Made by a program: the position numbers and the translations under genes. Below are positions 45,716 to 55,987 of a stretch of 64,000 nucleotides of DNA, in pieces. A model generated the notes under the pieces. The model saw only the letters and a program-made list of their open reading frames with translations. It did not search any database and had not been told where the DNA came from. The stretch spans positions 62,001 through 126,000 of the forward strand of contig NZ_FMDO01000013.1 of assembly GCF_900095305.1 (NCBI RefSeq). The letters run 5' to 3'. This DNA is from Proteiniborus sp. DW1 (GTDB lineage Bacteria > Bacillota > Clostridia > Tissierellales > Proteiniboraceae). Position 1 is the first letter of the stretch, and each line of letters starts with the position of its first letter.

Positions 45716-45865
45716 CCTGCTATTCTGAAGGCTAGTAGTGAATCTAGTATCTATGATATAAATTTAAGCAATACAAGCTATATTATTATAGTCTTTTAAA
45801 TATAATTGTATTGTTGTAATTTTTTTGCAAACTTACTTCGCATGTTACTTGGAGGGGAAAGTAAA

Positions 45866-48800
45866 ATGAATAGTGTGCTAAATGTTGGACTAGATGTAGG
45901 TTCAACTACAGTAAAGATGGTTATATTAGACGAGATGACTAATATTCTATACAAAAAATATTTAAGACATTTTTCAGATATTAAAAATACAGTTATTTCC
46001 ATGTTTGAAGATGCAAAGTCAATTCTAGAAAGAAATAGAATTACAATGATGATTACTGGTTCGGGAGGCCTATCTATTTCTAAAAAATTGGACGTGTCAT
46101 TCATACAAGAAGTTATAGCTTGCACCAATACTATCGAAAGATATATACCTTATACAGATGTTGCAATAGAATTAGGTGGTGAAGATGCTAAGATAACATA
46201 TTTAGGAGATTCCGTTGAGCAAAGAATGAATGGTACTTGTGCTGGCGGAACTGGAGCATTTATTGATCAAATGGCTGCCCTTTTGCAAACAGATGCAGAA
46301 GGACTAAACAATCTCGCTAAAGAATATAGGACAATATATCCAGTAGCATCTAGATGTGGTGTTTTTGCTAAAACTGATATTCAACCTCTATTAAATGAAG
46401 GAGCTGCTAAGGAAGATATTGCAGCATCAGTATTACAAGCAGTAGTAAACCAAACTATAAGTGGATTAGCTCAGGGAAAGCCCATAAGAGGAAATGTAGC
46501 TTTTTTAGGCGGTCCTCTGTATTTTATGTCAGAGCTTCGAAAGAGATTTATTGAGACGTTAAATTTAGAAGAGGATAATATAATATTTCCTGATGATTCA
46601 CAATATTATGTGGCATTAGGAGCAGCCTTATCTTCGAGAAGCGAGGAACCAATCCCCTTTGAATGTCTATATGAAAGGGTACCTGATATAAATAGAATTG
46701 ATACAGATGAAGAAAATAAGCTTATGCCATTATTTAAGGATGAAAATGAATATATTGAATTTAAAGAAAGACATAATAAACACAAGGTTAAGAGAGTACC
46801 TATAGAAGACTATAAGGGAAAAGCTTACTTAGGCATAGATGCAGGTTCTACAACTACTAAGGTTGCATTAATAGATGAAGAGGGAGGGCTATTATATTCC
46901 TTTTATGGAAGCAACATGGGAAGTCCTCTACAATCTACAATGGATGCATTAAAAGACTTATATAATAAGCTAAATGATGATATAAAAATAGTAAATTCAG
47001 CAGTTACAGGCTACGGAGAGCATTTGATAAAATCTGCCCTAAGAATAGATATTGGAGAAATAGAAACTGTAGCTCATTACAAGGCAGCAGAATTCTTTCT
47101 TCCAGGAGTAGACTTTGTCCTAGACATAGGTGGACAAGATATGAAGAGCTTAAAGATTCATGATGGTGTAATAGATTCTATTATGCTCAATGAAGCATGT
47201 TCTTCTGGTTGCGGTTCATTCATAGAAACCTTTGCAAACTCACTTAATATGGAGGTTAAGGACTTTGCGAAAGCTGGCTTAAGCTCTAAGAATCCTGTAG
47301 ATTTAGGAACTCGTTGTACAGTATTTATGAATTCGAAGGTTAAGCAGGCCCAAAAAGAAGGTGCTGATGTTAGTGATATATCGGCAGGAATATCTATTTC
47401 TGTAATCAAGAACGCACTATACAAGGTTATTAGGCTTAGAAGTGTTGAGGAGCTTGGGGAGAAAATAGTGGTTCAAGGTGGAACCTTCTACAATGAAGCA
47501 GTCTTAAGGGCTATGGAAATTATAGTGGATCGAGAAGTAGTTAGACCTGACATAGCAGGAATAATGGGAGCCTTTGGAGCTGCGATAGTTGCAAAGGAAA
47601 AATATAGGGAAGGCTATGAAACTAAACTACTAATGAAGGATGAATTAAAGGACTTCACGTCGGAGATATCAATGAGACGATGTGGATTATGTGGCAACAA
47701 TTGCCTGTTAACAATAAATCATTTTTCTGATGGTCGTGAGTATATATCAGGAAATAGGTGTGAAAGAGGAGCAGGTATTGAAAAAGTAGAAAATGACATA
47801 CCTAATCTTTATGAATATAAATACAAGAGACTCTTTAGCCACTATAAGCCTTTAAAGGTTGAAGAAGCAAAAAGAGGTACTATTGGTATACCTAGAGTAT
47901 TAAATATATATGAGGATTATCCTTTCTGGTTTACATTCTTTACGGAGCTAGGATATAGAGTAGTATTGTCAGGTCGCTCCTCTAAAAAGATTTATGAACT
48001 GGGAATGGAGACTATACCATCAGAATCAGTATGCTATCCTGGTAAGATGGTCCATGGACATGTTATTGATTTATTGAAGAAGGGAATTAAGAAGATTTTC
48101 TATCCTTGTATAGCTCATAATGTAATTGAGGACGAAACAGCAGGTAATCACTATAATTGTCCTATAGTTACATCTTATCCAGAGACTATAAATGCAAATA
48201 TAGAAGAGTTAAGAGAAGATGAAATTACATTCTATCACCCATTTTTACCTATAGATGATTCAAATAGACTTAAGAAAAGGATATATGAAAAGTTGGCTAA
48301 AGAAGGACTAAGCAAAAGTGAAATTTCTAATGCTGTAGATAAGGCATATATGGAGCTAGAAAAATACAAAGCAGATGTTAGGAAAAAAGGCGAAGAAGCA
48401 ATTGCCTATATAGAGAGGAATAATATAAAAGGTATACTATTGGCTGGTCGTCCATACCATATTGACCCAGAGATAAACCACGGAATACCAGAGATGATTA
48501 AATCCTATGGATTTGCAGTTATTTCAGAGGATTCAATATGTCATTTAGCAGAGGTAGAGAGACCTATTAGAGTTGTAGATCAATGGGTATATCATTCAAG
48601 AATGTATAGAGCGGCCACATATGTAGCCAAGCGGAATGACATAGAGCTAGTTCAGCTAAACTCATTTGGCTGTGGATTAGACGCTGTAACTACTGACCAA
48701 GTACAGGAAATACTAGAGCGGTTCGGTAAAATTTATACTGTAATTAAGATAGATGAAATAAATAATCTAGGTGCTGTTAGGATACGTATACGTTCCCTAA

Positions 48801-50143
48801 TGGCAGCCATAGCAGAAAGAGAAAAGCGAAACTTTGAGCCAGTAGAGCTTTATGGCATTCAAAAAAGAGTTATTTTCACAGAGAAAATGAAGAAAACCCA
48901 CACTATTCTGTCTCCGCAGATGTCGCCTATACATTTTCAGTTTTTACAAACTGGATTTAGGAAAGCCGGATATAATATTGAAATATTGCCATCAGTAGAT
49001 AAAAAAGCCATAGATGAGGGGCTTAGATATGTTCACAATGATGCTTGTTATCCTTCCATTATAACCGTAGGACAGATAATGGAGGCTTTGAAGTCTGGGA
49101 AATATGACTTAAACAATACTTCAGTTATCATATCCCAAACAGGAGGAGGATGTAGAGCTACAAACTACATTGCCTTTATAAGAAAGGCCCTAAAAGATGC
49201 AGGTATGGGGCATGTGCCTGTTATATCACTTAATGCTGGAGGACTTGAAAAGAATCCAGGATTTAAAGTAACCATACCTATACTAAACAACCTACTTATG
49301 GGGATGATTTACGGAGATTTACTCATGAGAGTTCTCTATAAAGTAAGACCTTATGAAAAAGTGCCTGGCTCTGCAAATAAGCTGTATGAGTACTGGGTAG
49401 AAAAATGTAAGGATGCTTTGGAAAATGGCACTAGAAAAGACTTCATAAGAAATATTTATGGTATAGTAGAGGATTTTGACAGCCTTGAAATCCATGAGGA
49501 TATGATTAAACCAAAGGTGGGAGTAGTAGGAGAGATACTAGTCAAATTCCATCCTACTGCTAATAATGATATAGTAGGCATATTAGAATCAGAAGGTGCA
49601 GAAGCAGTAGTGCCAGATTTAACTGACTTCTTTTTATATACTGCATTTAACAGCAAGACAAAGTATAGAGAATTATCTGGCTCATATAAGGGCTCATTAT
49701 TTGCAGGAGTTGCAATAGAAGCAATTGAATATTATAGAAAAGATATGAAAAAGGCATTAGCAAATAGTAAAAGATTTACACCGCCTGTATCTATAGAAGA
49801 ACTGGCAGAAGGAGCTGAAAAACACTTATCTTTATGTAATCAAACTGGTGAAGGTTGGTTCTTAACTGCAGAAATGGTAGAGCTTATAAATAGTGGAGTA
49901 CCTAATATAGTGTGCTTACAGCCATTTGCCTGTCTTCCTAATCATATTACTGGAAAAGGCATGATAAAAGAGCTAAGAAGAGCTTATCCTGAATCCAACA
50001 TAGCAGCCATTGACTATGACCCAGGTGCTAGTGAGGTCAATCAGCTTAATCGTATTAAACTTATGTTATCTGTAGCTTTTAAAAACCTTGAAAAAGAAAT
50101 AGAATTAAAAGGGCATCAGCAAGAAGCGGCTTTAACACATTAA
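45866..50143 (+). CDS. Giant 2-hydroxyacyl-CoA dehydratase activase-related protein
   Basis: A 1425-residue protein with two activase (BadF/HgdC-type) ATPase domains, starting at [11 protein letters not shown] and at [12 protein letters not shown] (near residue 325). Each has a cluster-Cys pair: CAGGTGAF with RCGVFAKTD, and CSSGCGSF with [10 protein letters not shown] Cys-rich linker (CGLCGNNC) leads to a DUF2229 domain (about 665-870) and a C-terminal HgdB-like half ([25 protein letters not shown]). Classical activases transfer one electron, driven by ATP, to 2-hydroxyacyl-CoA dehydratases. The function of the fused giant form is unproven. ATG at 45866 lies 9 bases after GGAGGGG; the upstream start at 45806 is rejected. 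Confidence 0.88.
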   Translation: MNSVLNVGLDVGSTTVKMVILDEMTNILYKKYLRHFSDIKNTVISMFEDAKSILERNRITMMITGSGGLSISKKLDVSFIQEVIACTNTIERYIPYTDVAIELGGEDAKITYLGDSVEQRMNGTCAGGTGAFIDQMAALLQTDAEGLNNLAKEYRTIYPVASRCGVFAKTDIQPLLNEGAAKEDIAASVLQAVVNQTISGLAQGKPIRGNVAFLGGPLYFMSELRKRFIETLNLEEDNIIFPDDSQYYVALGAALSSRSEEPIPFECLYERVPDINRIDTDEENKLMPLFKDENEYIEFKERHNKHKVKRVPIEDYKGKAYLGIDAGSTTTKVALIDEEGGLLYSFYGSNMGSPLQSTMDALKDLYNKLNDDIKIVNSAVTGYGEHLIKSALRIDIGEIETVAHYKAAEFFLPGVDFVLDIGGQDMKSLKIHDGVIDSIMLNEACSSGCGSFIETFANSLNMEVKDFAKAGLSSKNPVDLGTRCTVFMNSKVKQAQKEGADVSDISAGISISVIKNALYKVIRLRSVEELGEKIVVQGGTFYNEAVLRAMEIIVDREVVRPDIAGIMGAFGAAIVAKEKYREGYETKLLMKDELKDFTSEISMRRCGLCGNNCLLTINHFSDGREYISGNRCERGAGIEKVENDIPNLYEYKYKRLFSHYKPLKVEEAKRGTIGIPRVLNIYEDYPFWFTFFTELGYRVVLSGRSSKKIYELGMETIPSESVCYPGKMVHGHVIDLLKKGIKKIFYPCIAHNVIEDETAGNHYNCPIVTSYPETINANIEELREDEITFYHPFLPIDDSNRLKKRIYEKLAKEGLSKSEISNAVDKAYMELEKYKADVRKKGEEAIAYIERNNIKGILLAGRPYHIDPEINHGIPEMIKSYGFAVISEDSICHLAEVERPIRVVDQWVYHSRMYRAATYVAKRNDIELVQLNSFGCGLDAVTTDQVQEILERFGKIYTVIKIDEINNLGAVRIRIRSLMAAIAEREKRNFEPVELYGIQKRVIFTEKMKKTHTILSPQMSPIHFQFLQTGFRKAGYNIEILPSVDKKAIDEGLRYVHNDACYPSIITVGQIMEALKSGKYDLNNTSVIISQTGGGCRATNYIAFIRKALKDAGMGHVPVISLNAGGLEKNPGFKVTIPILNNLLMGMIYGDLLMRVLYKVRPYEKVPGSANKLYEYWVEKCKDALENGTRKDFIRNIYGIVEDFDSLEIHEDMIKPKVGVVGEILVKFHPTANNDIVGILESEGAEAVVPDLTDFFLYTAFNSKTKYRELSGSYKGSLFAGVAIEAIEYYRKDMKKALANSKRFTPPVSIEELAEGAEKHLSLCNQTGEGWFLTAEMVELINSGVPNIVCLQPFACLPNHITGKGMIKELRRAYPESNIAAIDYDPGASEVNQLNRIKLMLSVAFKNLEKEIELKGHQQEAALTH

Positions 50144-50148
50144 GATAA

Positions 50149-50175
50149 GGCTAGAAAGGAAAAAACTTTCTAGCC
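50149..50175. terminator. Hairpin after the giant activase gene
   Basis: A 10-bp perfect stem (GGCTAGAAAG / CTTTCTAGCC) with a 7-base A-rich loop. It has no T-run on the forward strand. Confidence 0.6.
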
Positions 50176-50224
50176 CTAACATATCATCTAGAGTCTATCT
50201 AAATGAAATTTGGATTGTTCACTT

Positions 50225-50971
50225 TTATTTTGGTTTACTAATAAATAATTCTACAATGATATTACCATATCTATTACTGTTCTGTGTGCCGATGCCTATA
50301 TGAGTATAATTTGGATTTAGAATGTTTTTTCCATGACCTTCAGAATTCATTAGAGCTTGATGAGCGCTTTCAACAGAAGGGTTACCTGCTAGGTTTTCAC
50401 CAGCGTGTAAATATTTGATGCCATGACTTTTTAACATATCAAAAGGGCTTCCGTAAGTAGGTGAGTTATGACTGAAATAATTATTGTCCACCATATCTTT
50501 AGCCTTTATTCTAGCTACCCTAGCAACATCCATATCTACAGTTAGAGGCTGAAGGTTTGCTTTTTGTCTTTCTTGGTTTACTAGATTTACCATTTGCTGT
50601 TCTTCAGCTGTTAATCTAACTACACCTTGTATTGGAGTATCTTTAACATCGTCTATTACAGGCTCTACATCATTTTCTGATACTGTTCCTATTTGATTAT
50701 GTTTTGTTTTTACGACATACCAATCTCCTGATTTACCTACCGTATTAAGCAAGGTCCCTTTATCAACTCTTTGTATTACATCAGATTCAGTATCAGTACC
50801 GTTTCTTATCTCACAATTATCTACTGTGGTTCTAACAGTTTTAACAGTATTCATGCCATCTATTGAAGATTGGTTTCTTAGCATTTCCTCAGTGCCTGGT
50901 CTTTGTGGCTGCCTAGCGCATGAAACCGTCAATAACAAGCAAAGAATTACGAGAGATATTTTTTTAAGCAT
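50225..50971 (-). CDS. SH3- and CAP-domain lipoprotein (YkwD-like)
   Basis: A 248-residue protein: signal peptide ending TVSC (lipid attachment), an SH3-like domain (about 45-105) and a CAP/SCP domain (about 125-245) with MVNLVNQERQKANLQPL, the HNSPTYGSPFDML segment, AGENLAG and MNSEGHGKNILNPNYTHIGIG. It resembles Bacillus YkwD and SafA-linked CAP proteins, whose activity is not defined. ATG at 50971 follows GGAGGTGCTAAA; the longer frame to 51067 lacks a binding site. It is divergent from sigI. Confidence 0.88.
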   Translation of the reverse strand: MLKKISLVILCLLLTVSCARQPQRPGTEEMLRNQSSIDGMNTVKTVRTTVDNCEIRNGTDTESDVIQRVDKGTLLNTVGKSGDWYVVKTKHNQIGTVSENDVEPVIDDVKDTPIQGVVRLTAEEQQMVNLVNQERQKANLQPLTVDMDVARVARIKAKDMVDNNYFSHNSPTYGSPFDMLKSHGIKYLHAGENLAGNPSVESAHQALMNSEGHGKNILNPNYTHIGIGTQNSNRYGNIIVELFISKPK

Positions 50972-51200
50972 TTTAGCACCTCCATTGTTATTATTAGAAA
51001 TTAAATTTAAATATATAATTGGTAAAGGTTTCCTAATCAATCTATTTATAAGCTTTAATATAATCATTTTGAAGAACTATAGTATAATTGATAATCAAAG
51101 GAAAATAAACTCTCAATATAATAGCGCTACAAATTACCTTAATAATTAGTTACAATTTATCGAATATATATTGATGCCCATATAGAAAAGAGGTGACTTG

Positions 51201-51908
51201 ATGTTTTTTAAGAGTTCTCTTGAAGATAGAGTAGAGAAAGCAAAAAAAAATACAGATGAAATGAACAAACTTATAGAAGAGTACAAGCCTTTTATAGCAA
51301 GTACAATTCAAAAAAGAACTGGACGGTTTTTAGAATATGGTCGTGATGACGAGCTGACTATTGGGATGCTAGCATTTAAAGAATCCATAGAATCTTTTAA
51401 TAAGAATAAAGGGAAGTTCTTAAGCTTTGCAAAACATGTCATTAATTTAAGAATGATAGATTACTATAGAAAAACAAAAAAAGATGGCAAAGTTATTTCC
51501 TTAGAAATGATTAGCCAACAGCATGATGGAAGTACTATTGATATAGGAGCAGCAAGAGCATTGGAAGAATATGAGAAAGAAAAGGAAAATGAATCTATAA
51601 AACTTGAAATCTTTCAATATAAAAATGAACTGAATAATTGGCAAATTGATTTTTCTGATTTAGTAAAGGTATCTCCAAAGCAGGAGAAGCTAAGAAGTCT
51701 TTACAAAGAGGTTGCAAGATTAATAATGGAAAATGAAGAGCTACTTAATATGTTGTTAGATAAAAAAAGATTGCCGATAAAAGAAATTGAAAATCTAACA
51801 GGAATACATCGAAAAAAGCTTGAAAGAGGTCGAACATATATAATATCACTAATAATAGTGATGAAGGGGGATTACCCTTACCTAAAGGAATATATAAACT
51901 GGAGGTGA
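51201..51908 (+). CDS. sigI: RNA polymerase sigma-I factor
   Basis: A 235-residue SigI-type sigma factor. Region 2 is LSFAKHVINLRMIDYYRKTK (about residues 73-92), and the C-terminal SigI-specific domain ends with an HTH (KEIENLTGIHRKKLERGRTYI). In Bacillus and clostridia SigI is held by the anti-sigma RsgI and activates wall-stress or polysaccharide-degradation genes. ATG at 51201 follows GAGGTGACTTG. It is followed after 4 bases by rsgI, as in other genomes. Confidence 0.92.
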   Translation: MFFKSSLEDRVEKAKKNTDEMNKLIEEYKPFIASTIQKRTGRFLEYGRDDELTIGMLAFKESIESFNKNKGKFLSFAKHVINLRMIDYYRKTKKDGKVISLEMISQQHDGSTIDIGAARALEEYEKEKENESIKLEIFQYKNELNNWQIDFSDLVKVSPKQEKLRSLYKEVARLIMENEELLNMLLDKKRLPIKEIENLTGIHRKKLERGRTYIISLIIVMKGDYPYLKEYINWR

Positions 51909-51912
51909 GACT

Positions 51913-52989
51913 TTGCGAGGGATAGTAATGGAAAAAGATAAAAATAGACTTATTATAATGACTACTGATGGTCAATTTTTAGAAATAAAGAACTATATTA
52001 ATCCAGTAGAAATTGGACAAGAGATAGAAGTTAAAAGTAGCTTTAATCATAAACTTGGAGTATTCAGGAGAGTTGCCTCCATAGCAGCCGCGATTATTTT
52101 ATTTTTGTCAGGTGGATACGGCGTATTTGGATATCATACTGTCTACGGTTATGTAGATGTGGATATCAATCCGAGGGTAGAGTTGTCATATAATCTATAT
52201 AAAAGAGTTATTGGAATAAAAGGACTTAATGAAGATGGAGAAAGTATTCTGACGCATGTCAAGGATTATAAAAACAAACCTATTGAAGTAGTAGTAAACA
52301 AAGTTATAGATAGTGCCATTAGAGAAAATTACATTAAAGAAAATAGCGAAAATGCAGTACTTGTTACTATAGCAGAAAGCAAAAATGAAATTGATGATAA
52401 TAAAATATTAGAGGAAATAAATACTCACATAAAGGATTCTTCAATTGAAGCTGAGGTAGTAGTTATAAAAAGCGACAAGAAATCCTACGAAGAAACCAAA
52501 CAAGATAGCACATCTCCTGGAAAGGCTAAGTTAATAGAAAAAGCAGTAAATGAAAACAAAAACATAGAACCAAGTGAGATTAAGGATAAGTCAATTAAAG
52601 AAATATTGAATATTATGAAAGAAAGTAAAAAAGAGAGTAAAGAAGAAGACAAGAAATTAGATAAAGAAATTAAAAACATTGAAAAAGAGAAGAGAGAAAT
52701 AGAAAAAAACATTAGAAAAATGGAAAAGAAAAAAGAGAATAGATCAAATGATAATAAAGATAAAAAAAGGCTAGAAGACAGAAAAAACAATAGAAAAGGA
52801 AATATAAGTAATGATAAGGTAAAAGGAAATACGGAAAGTAAAAAAAGTAAAGATAACAATTCAAGTGGCGATTTCAATAATAGTTCAAAGAATAAGAGCA
52901 AGGATAATAATAAACAGGATAAGGCTAACAAGGACAAAAATAATAAATCTAAAGAAACGCAGAGAAAAAATAATGGGAAGAACGATTAA
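51913..52989 (+). CDS. rsgI: Anti-sigma-I factor RsgI with charged disordered tail
   Basis: A 358-residue membrane protein. The N-terminal RsgI domain (about 1-50) binds SigI in the cytoplasm. One membrane span (about 57-77) leads to the conserved extracytoplasmic segment DVDINPRVELSYN. Residues from about 200 to the end are a Lys/Glu/Asn/Asp/Ser-rich, low-complexity, partly coiled-coil tail. There is no carbohydrate-binding sensor domain as in Clostridium thermocellum RsgI, so it resembles Bacillus RsgI, whose disordered tail is implicated in sensing wall state. The start is TTG at 51913 after GGAGGTGA. Confidence 0.9.
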   Translation: MRGIVMEKDKNRLIIMTTDGQFLEIKNYINPVEIGQEIEVKSSFNHKLGVFRRVASIAAAIILFLSGGYGVFGYHTVYGYVDVDINPRVELSYNLYKRVIGIKGLNEDGESILTHVKDYKNKPIEVVVNKVIDSAIRENYIKENSENAVLVTIAESKNEIDDNKILEEINTHIKDSSIEAEVVVIKSDKKSYEETKQDSTSPGKAKLIEKAVNENKNIEPSEIKDKSIKEILNIMKESKKESKEEDKKLDKEIKNIEKEKREIEKNIRKMEKKKENRSNDNKDKKRLEDRKNNRKGNISNDKVKGNTESKKSKDNNSSGDFNNSSKNKSKDNNKQDKANKDKNNKSKETQRKNNGKND

Positions 52990-53021
52990 AGAAATAATCC
53001 AAAAAAATAATCACATAAACT

Positions 53022-53050
53022 AAGCCCTTGCACTAAGCTAGGGCTTTTTT
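53022..53050 (+). terminator. Terminator after sigI-rsgI
   Basis: Stem AAGCCC / GGGCTT with a 12-base loop and a run of six T. Confidence 0.75.
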
Positions 53051-53054
53051 CACG

Positions 53055-53263
53055 GTGCACCCAGCATGGGCGTAAGCTAGTGGGTGAAAGTCCGATATTG
53101 AACAAAATCGTAACTAACCAAAGACTGATTAATTACGGTTTTAAAAGTTTATCTTCACATTATGAAAAATTCAGACTATCTTAATGAACTGCCGTATAGC
53201 GGACGGTACGTACGGTGGTGTGAGAGGACGGTAAATAAAATAATTATTTACCTCCTACTCGAT
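53055..53263 (+). mobile_element. Group II intron relic lacking its reverse transcriptase
   Basis: The 5' end reads GTGCACCCAGCATGGGCG then GTGGGTGAAAGTCC, the usual start of a bacterial group II intron. The 3' end carries domain V (CCGTATAGCGG, GTACGTACGGTGG), GTGTGAGAGGACGG and a domain VI-like hairpin closing with CCTCCTACTCGAT. Only about 209 bases remain, while complete introns have 600 or more and 1.8-2.5 kb with the maturase gene. It lies just after a terminator, a common insertion site for this intron class. Confidence 0.8.
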
Positions 53264-53287
53264 TTAATATGCGGACTGTATCATTCG

Positions 53288-53386
53288 CTAAAACATTGAA
53301 ATAATGATTAAGAGTACCACAATAGACACCACAATGGCAATAACACTATACAATACCTTTCTTCTTATGAAAAAAATTCTTGCCAT
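53288..53386 (-). CDS. Predicted 32-residue single-span membrane protein
   Basis: ATG at 53386 follows AAGGGGTGATATT. The product starts MARIFFIRRK (basic), then a single hydrophobic helix of about 20 residues rich in Val and Ile, and ends SMF. The positive-inside rule predicts a cytoplasmic N-terminus. It could be a real small protein or the N-terminal remnant of a membrane-anchored enzyme cut short by TAG. The signals are good but homology is unknown. Confidence 0.5.
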   Translation of the reverse strand: MARIFFIRRKVLYSVIAIVVSIVVLLIIISMF

Positions 53387-53577
53387 AATATCACCCCTTG
53401 AATATATTTCTAAGTTAGGGTATAGTATTCCATATTATAATCTATTTGTAAGAGTAAAGATATATTCATAAAACCTATACTGTAGGATACATTAAATTTT
53501 GTTATATGGTATATATTTACAGACTATGACAACTATAATATAATAATTATTAAGTTATATTATTTGGAGGTGTTCAT

Positions 53578-54429
53578 ATGAAAATTAGGATTTTAACAGA
53601 TAGTGCAAGTGATTTATCAGATGAATTAACTAAAAAGTTTGGAATAGATGTATTACCTCTTTCGGTTTTCTTAGGAGATATAGAATATAAAGATGGTGAA
53701 ACGATAGAACCAAAGGAGCTTTATGATAATATGAGGGCCGGAAAAGTGTATAAAACATCACAAGTAGCCCCTCAAGAATTCAAAAAAAAGTTTGAGGAAT
53801 ATGCAAAGAATAATGAATCCTGTATATATATAGGATTTTCGTCAGAATTATCAGGTACATATCAATCTTCTACCATAGCTAAGGAAGAAATACTAGAAGA
53901 ATATCCTAATTTTGATATAACCTTAATAGATACTAAATGTGCTTCGGGAGGTTTTGGATTAGTCGTATTAAAGGCAGCCCAAATGGTTATGGAAGGAGCC
54001 TCAAAAGAGGATATAGTCAAGGCAACTGAATTTTATGCTAAACACATGGAACATATCTTTACAGTTGATGACCTAGAATACCTCTTTAGGGGAGGAAGAG
54101 TAAGTAGAACTGCAGCAGTTTTAGGTTCACTATTAAATATTAAGCCTATATTGCATGTAGACAATGGGAGACTGGTACCATTAGAAAAAGTAAGAGGTAG
54201 AAACAAGGTCATAAAAAGAATGATGGATATAATCGAAGAAAGAGGAGTAAGATTAAGTGAGCAAACCATAGGTATGACTCATGGTGATGACTTAGATATA
54301 GCTTTAAAGGCTAAGAAAATGATGGAAGAAAGATTTGGCTGTAAGGACTTTATAATAAGAGACGTAGGATGTGCTGTGGGAGCCCATTCAGGACCAGGGA
54401 CGTTAGCAATTTTTTTCCTAAATAAATAA
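53578..54429 (+). CDS. DegV-family fatty-acid-binding protein
   Basis: A 283-residue two-domain protein with the DegV opening ILTDSASDL, the ligand-contact motif KTSQVAP (about 59-65), FSSELSGTYQS and the C-terminal GAHSGPGTLAIFF. DegV/FakB proteins bind a fatty acid for phosphorylation by FakA, feeding exogenous fatty acids to phospholipid synthesis; many clostridia carry several copies. No fakA is in the window. ATG follows GGAGGTGTTCAT. Confidence 0.92.
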   Translation: MKIRILTDSASDLSDELTKKFGIDVLPLSVFLGDIEYKDGETIEPKELYDNMRAGKVYKTSQVAPQEFKKKFEEYAKNNESCIYIGFSSELSGTYQSSTIAKEEILEEYPNFDITLIDTKCASGGFGLVVLKAAQMVMEGASKEDIVKATEFYAKHMEHIFTVDDLEYLFRGGRVSRTAAVLGSLLNIKPILHVDNGRLVPLEKVRGRNKVIKRMMDIIEERGVRLSEQTIGMTHGDDLDIALKAKKMMEERFGCKDFIIRDVGCAVGAHSGPGTLAIFFLNK

Positions 54430-54448
54430 ACTGAAGATATTTTTAAGT

Positions 54449-54498
54449 AAAGCTTCCTGTACGCTATAAAAAACATAGTATAATATAGGAAGCTTTTA
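54449..54498 (+). terminator. Terminator after degV
   Basis: A 10-bp perfect stem (AAAGCTTCCT / AGGAAGCTTT) with a long internal loop; short T-run. Confidence 0.65.
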
Positions 54499-54652
54499 GA
54501 TTATCGCTAGGGAATAGATTCTACTCAATAATGGAAAGAGGGTAATTTTATATGCAAATACTATATAAAACATGGTATACTATGGCTATATAGTTAAGAC
54601 ATAACCTATAAGGAAAGAGGATGTAGTACTTTAAATTGAAGGAGGTCATTAA

Positions 54653-55303
54653 TTGCCAAAAAAAACATTCTTCAATCTACCAAAAGAAAAGATAGATAAG
54701 ATTATTAAAGTGAGTATAGATGAATTTACGGAATATTCATATGAAAATGCAAGTATTAATAGAATAGTTGAAAGAGCAGAAATAGCTAAGGGAAGCTTTT
54801 ATCAGTATTTTAATGATAAGTTAGATTTGTACAGCTACATAGTAGGAAAAGCAGAAGATAGAAGGAAGGCATATATTTTAGAGTCTAGTAAAGGACAGGC
54901 TTTTCTTAGTTTTTACAGTTCATTAAGGAATATTTTTCTTGCAGAAATGAAATTTTTCATGGAGCTGCCAAAGCTTGCAACCATATCTCTAGATTTTAGA
55001 GAATCACGAGACATGGATTTAAAGAGAGAAGTTCTAAAGCATACTGTTGATACAACTAATATGTTTGAGGATTTGATATTAAAGGGCATAGATAATATGG
55101 ATATAGATGATAGCATAAACTCTAAGCTTTATGCTTATTTACTTGAGGCATTAAATATTTCAGTATTAGAATACTATATTTACGAAGTTAATTTAGATTA
55201 TAATAAAACTCTTGATTATATAGATAACATTGTTGCATTTCTGAAAAATGGAGTTAAAGTAAAGAAAAAAGCAATAAGAAACTTTGAAGACAGGTTTTAT
55301 TAG
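54653..55303 (+). CDS. TetR-family transcriptional regulator
   Basis: A 216-residue regulator. The N-terminal HTH (about residues 8-55) has the TetR pattern IVERAEIAKGSFYQYFNDKL. The helical C-terminal domain is a ligand-binding and dimerisation region without a recognisable effector site. The start is TTG at 54653, 8 bases after GGAGG. It is followed after 14 bases by a GNAT gene, so the two are probably an operon and the acetyltransferase may be its target. Confidence 0.88.
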   Translation: MPKKTFFNLPKEKIDKIIKVSIDEFTEYSYENASINRIVERAEIAKGSFYQYFNDKLDLYSYIVGKAEDRRKAYILESSKGQAFLSFYSSLRNIFLAEMKFFMELPKLATISLDFRESRDMDLKREVLKHTVDTTNMFEDLILKGIDNMDIDDSINSKLYAYLLEALNISVLEYYIYEVNLDYNKTLDYIDNIVAFLKNGVKVKKKAIRNFEDRFY

Positions 55304-55317
55304 ATGGAGGGAAGATT

Positions 55318-55848
55318 ATGTTCATAGGTAAAAAAGTAAAGCTTAGAGGATTGAAAATGGAAGATGTAGAACCTGCATATCAGTATATGTGTGACCCAGA
55401 AGTCTTACTTAATATAAGTCCAGGGATACCATATCCTATGACATTGGAAAGAGAGAAACAATGGTTTGAAAGCCAGATAGCCATGAAGGATACGTACAAT
55501 TTTGCAATAGAAGATATAGAAACAGGTTTATATATAGGAGGCTGTGGGATAAATAAAGTTGACTGGAAAAATCGGGTAGCTACAGTTGGAATTTACATTG
55601 GGGATAAGGACTTTAGGGGAAAAGGCTATGGTACAGAAGCCATGAAACTCCTAATTGATTTCATATTTAACGAGATGAACATTAATAGAATTCAGCTTTT
55701 TGTATTTTCTTTCAATGAAAGAGCCATAAGATCATATAAAAAGGTCGGGTTTATAGAGGAAGGCATATTAAAACAATCAGTATTTAGAAATGGTAGATAC
55801 TATGATGAGATAGTCATGAGTATATTGAAGGAAAATTATGTAAGATAG
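55318..55848 (+). CDS. RimJ/RimL-type GNAT N-acetyltransferase
   Basis: A 176-residue acetyltransferase. Family features are KVKLRGLKMEDVEPAYQYM at the N-terminus, the acetyl-CoA loop GDKDFRGKGYGTEAMKLL (about 95-112) and the C-terminal FSFNERAIRSYKKVGF. It resembles ribosomal-protein or polyamine (SpeG-like) acetyltransferases; the substrate is not determinable. It is probably cotranscribed with the TetR gene. Confidence 0.87.
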   Translation: MFIGKKVKLRGLKMEDVEPAYQYMCDPEVLLNISPGIPYPMTLEREKQWFESQIAMKDTYNFAIEDIETGLYIGGCGINKVDWKNRVATVGIYIGDKDFRGKGYGTEAMKLLIDFIFNEMNINRIQLFVFSFNERAIRSYKKVGFIEEGILKQSVFRNGRYYDEIVMSILKENYVR

Positions 55849-55864
55849 CGTGGAACAAACGTTA

Positions 55865-55890
55865 AAGACTCTGACCAAATAGAGTTTTTT
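55865..55890 (+). terminator. Terminator after the TetR-GNAT operon
   Basis: An 8-bp stem including one wobble (AAGACTCT / AGAGTTTT) with an 8-base loop and a run of six T. Confidence 0.75.
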
Positions 55891-55987
55891 ACTTTTGCAC
55901 TGACACTTTTAAGCAAAGTGTAATAAATAACAATTTATTGTTAAATATTGTTAGCTGGATTTGAGCTGTTTAATGTTACAGAATTTA

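Noticed and set aside
45806-45865. Upstream start of the giant activase at 45806
   Set aside because: No binding site precedes it. GGAGGGG lies 9 bases before the ATG at 45866, and the family N-terminus begins there.
52485-52937. 150-residue Leu/Ser/Phe-rich reverse-strand frame
   Set aside because: It is the mirror of the Lys/Glu-rich RsgI tail, with no binding site and low-complexity composition.
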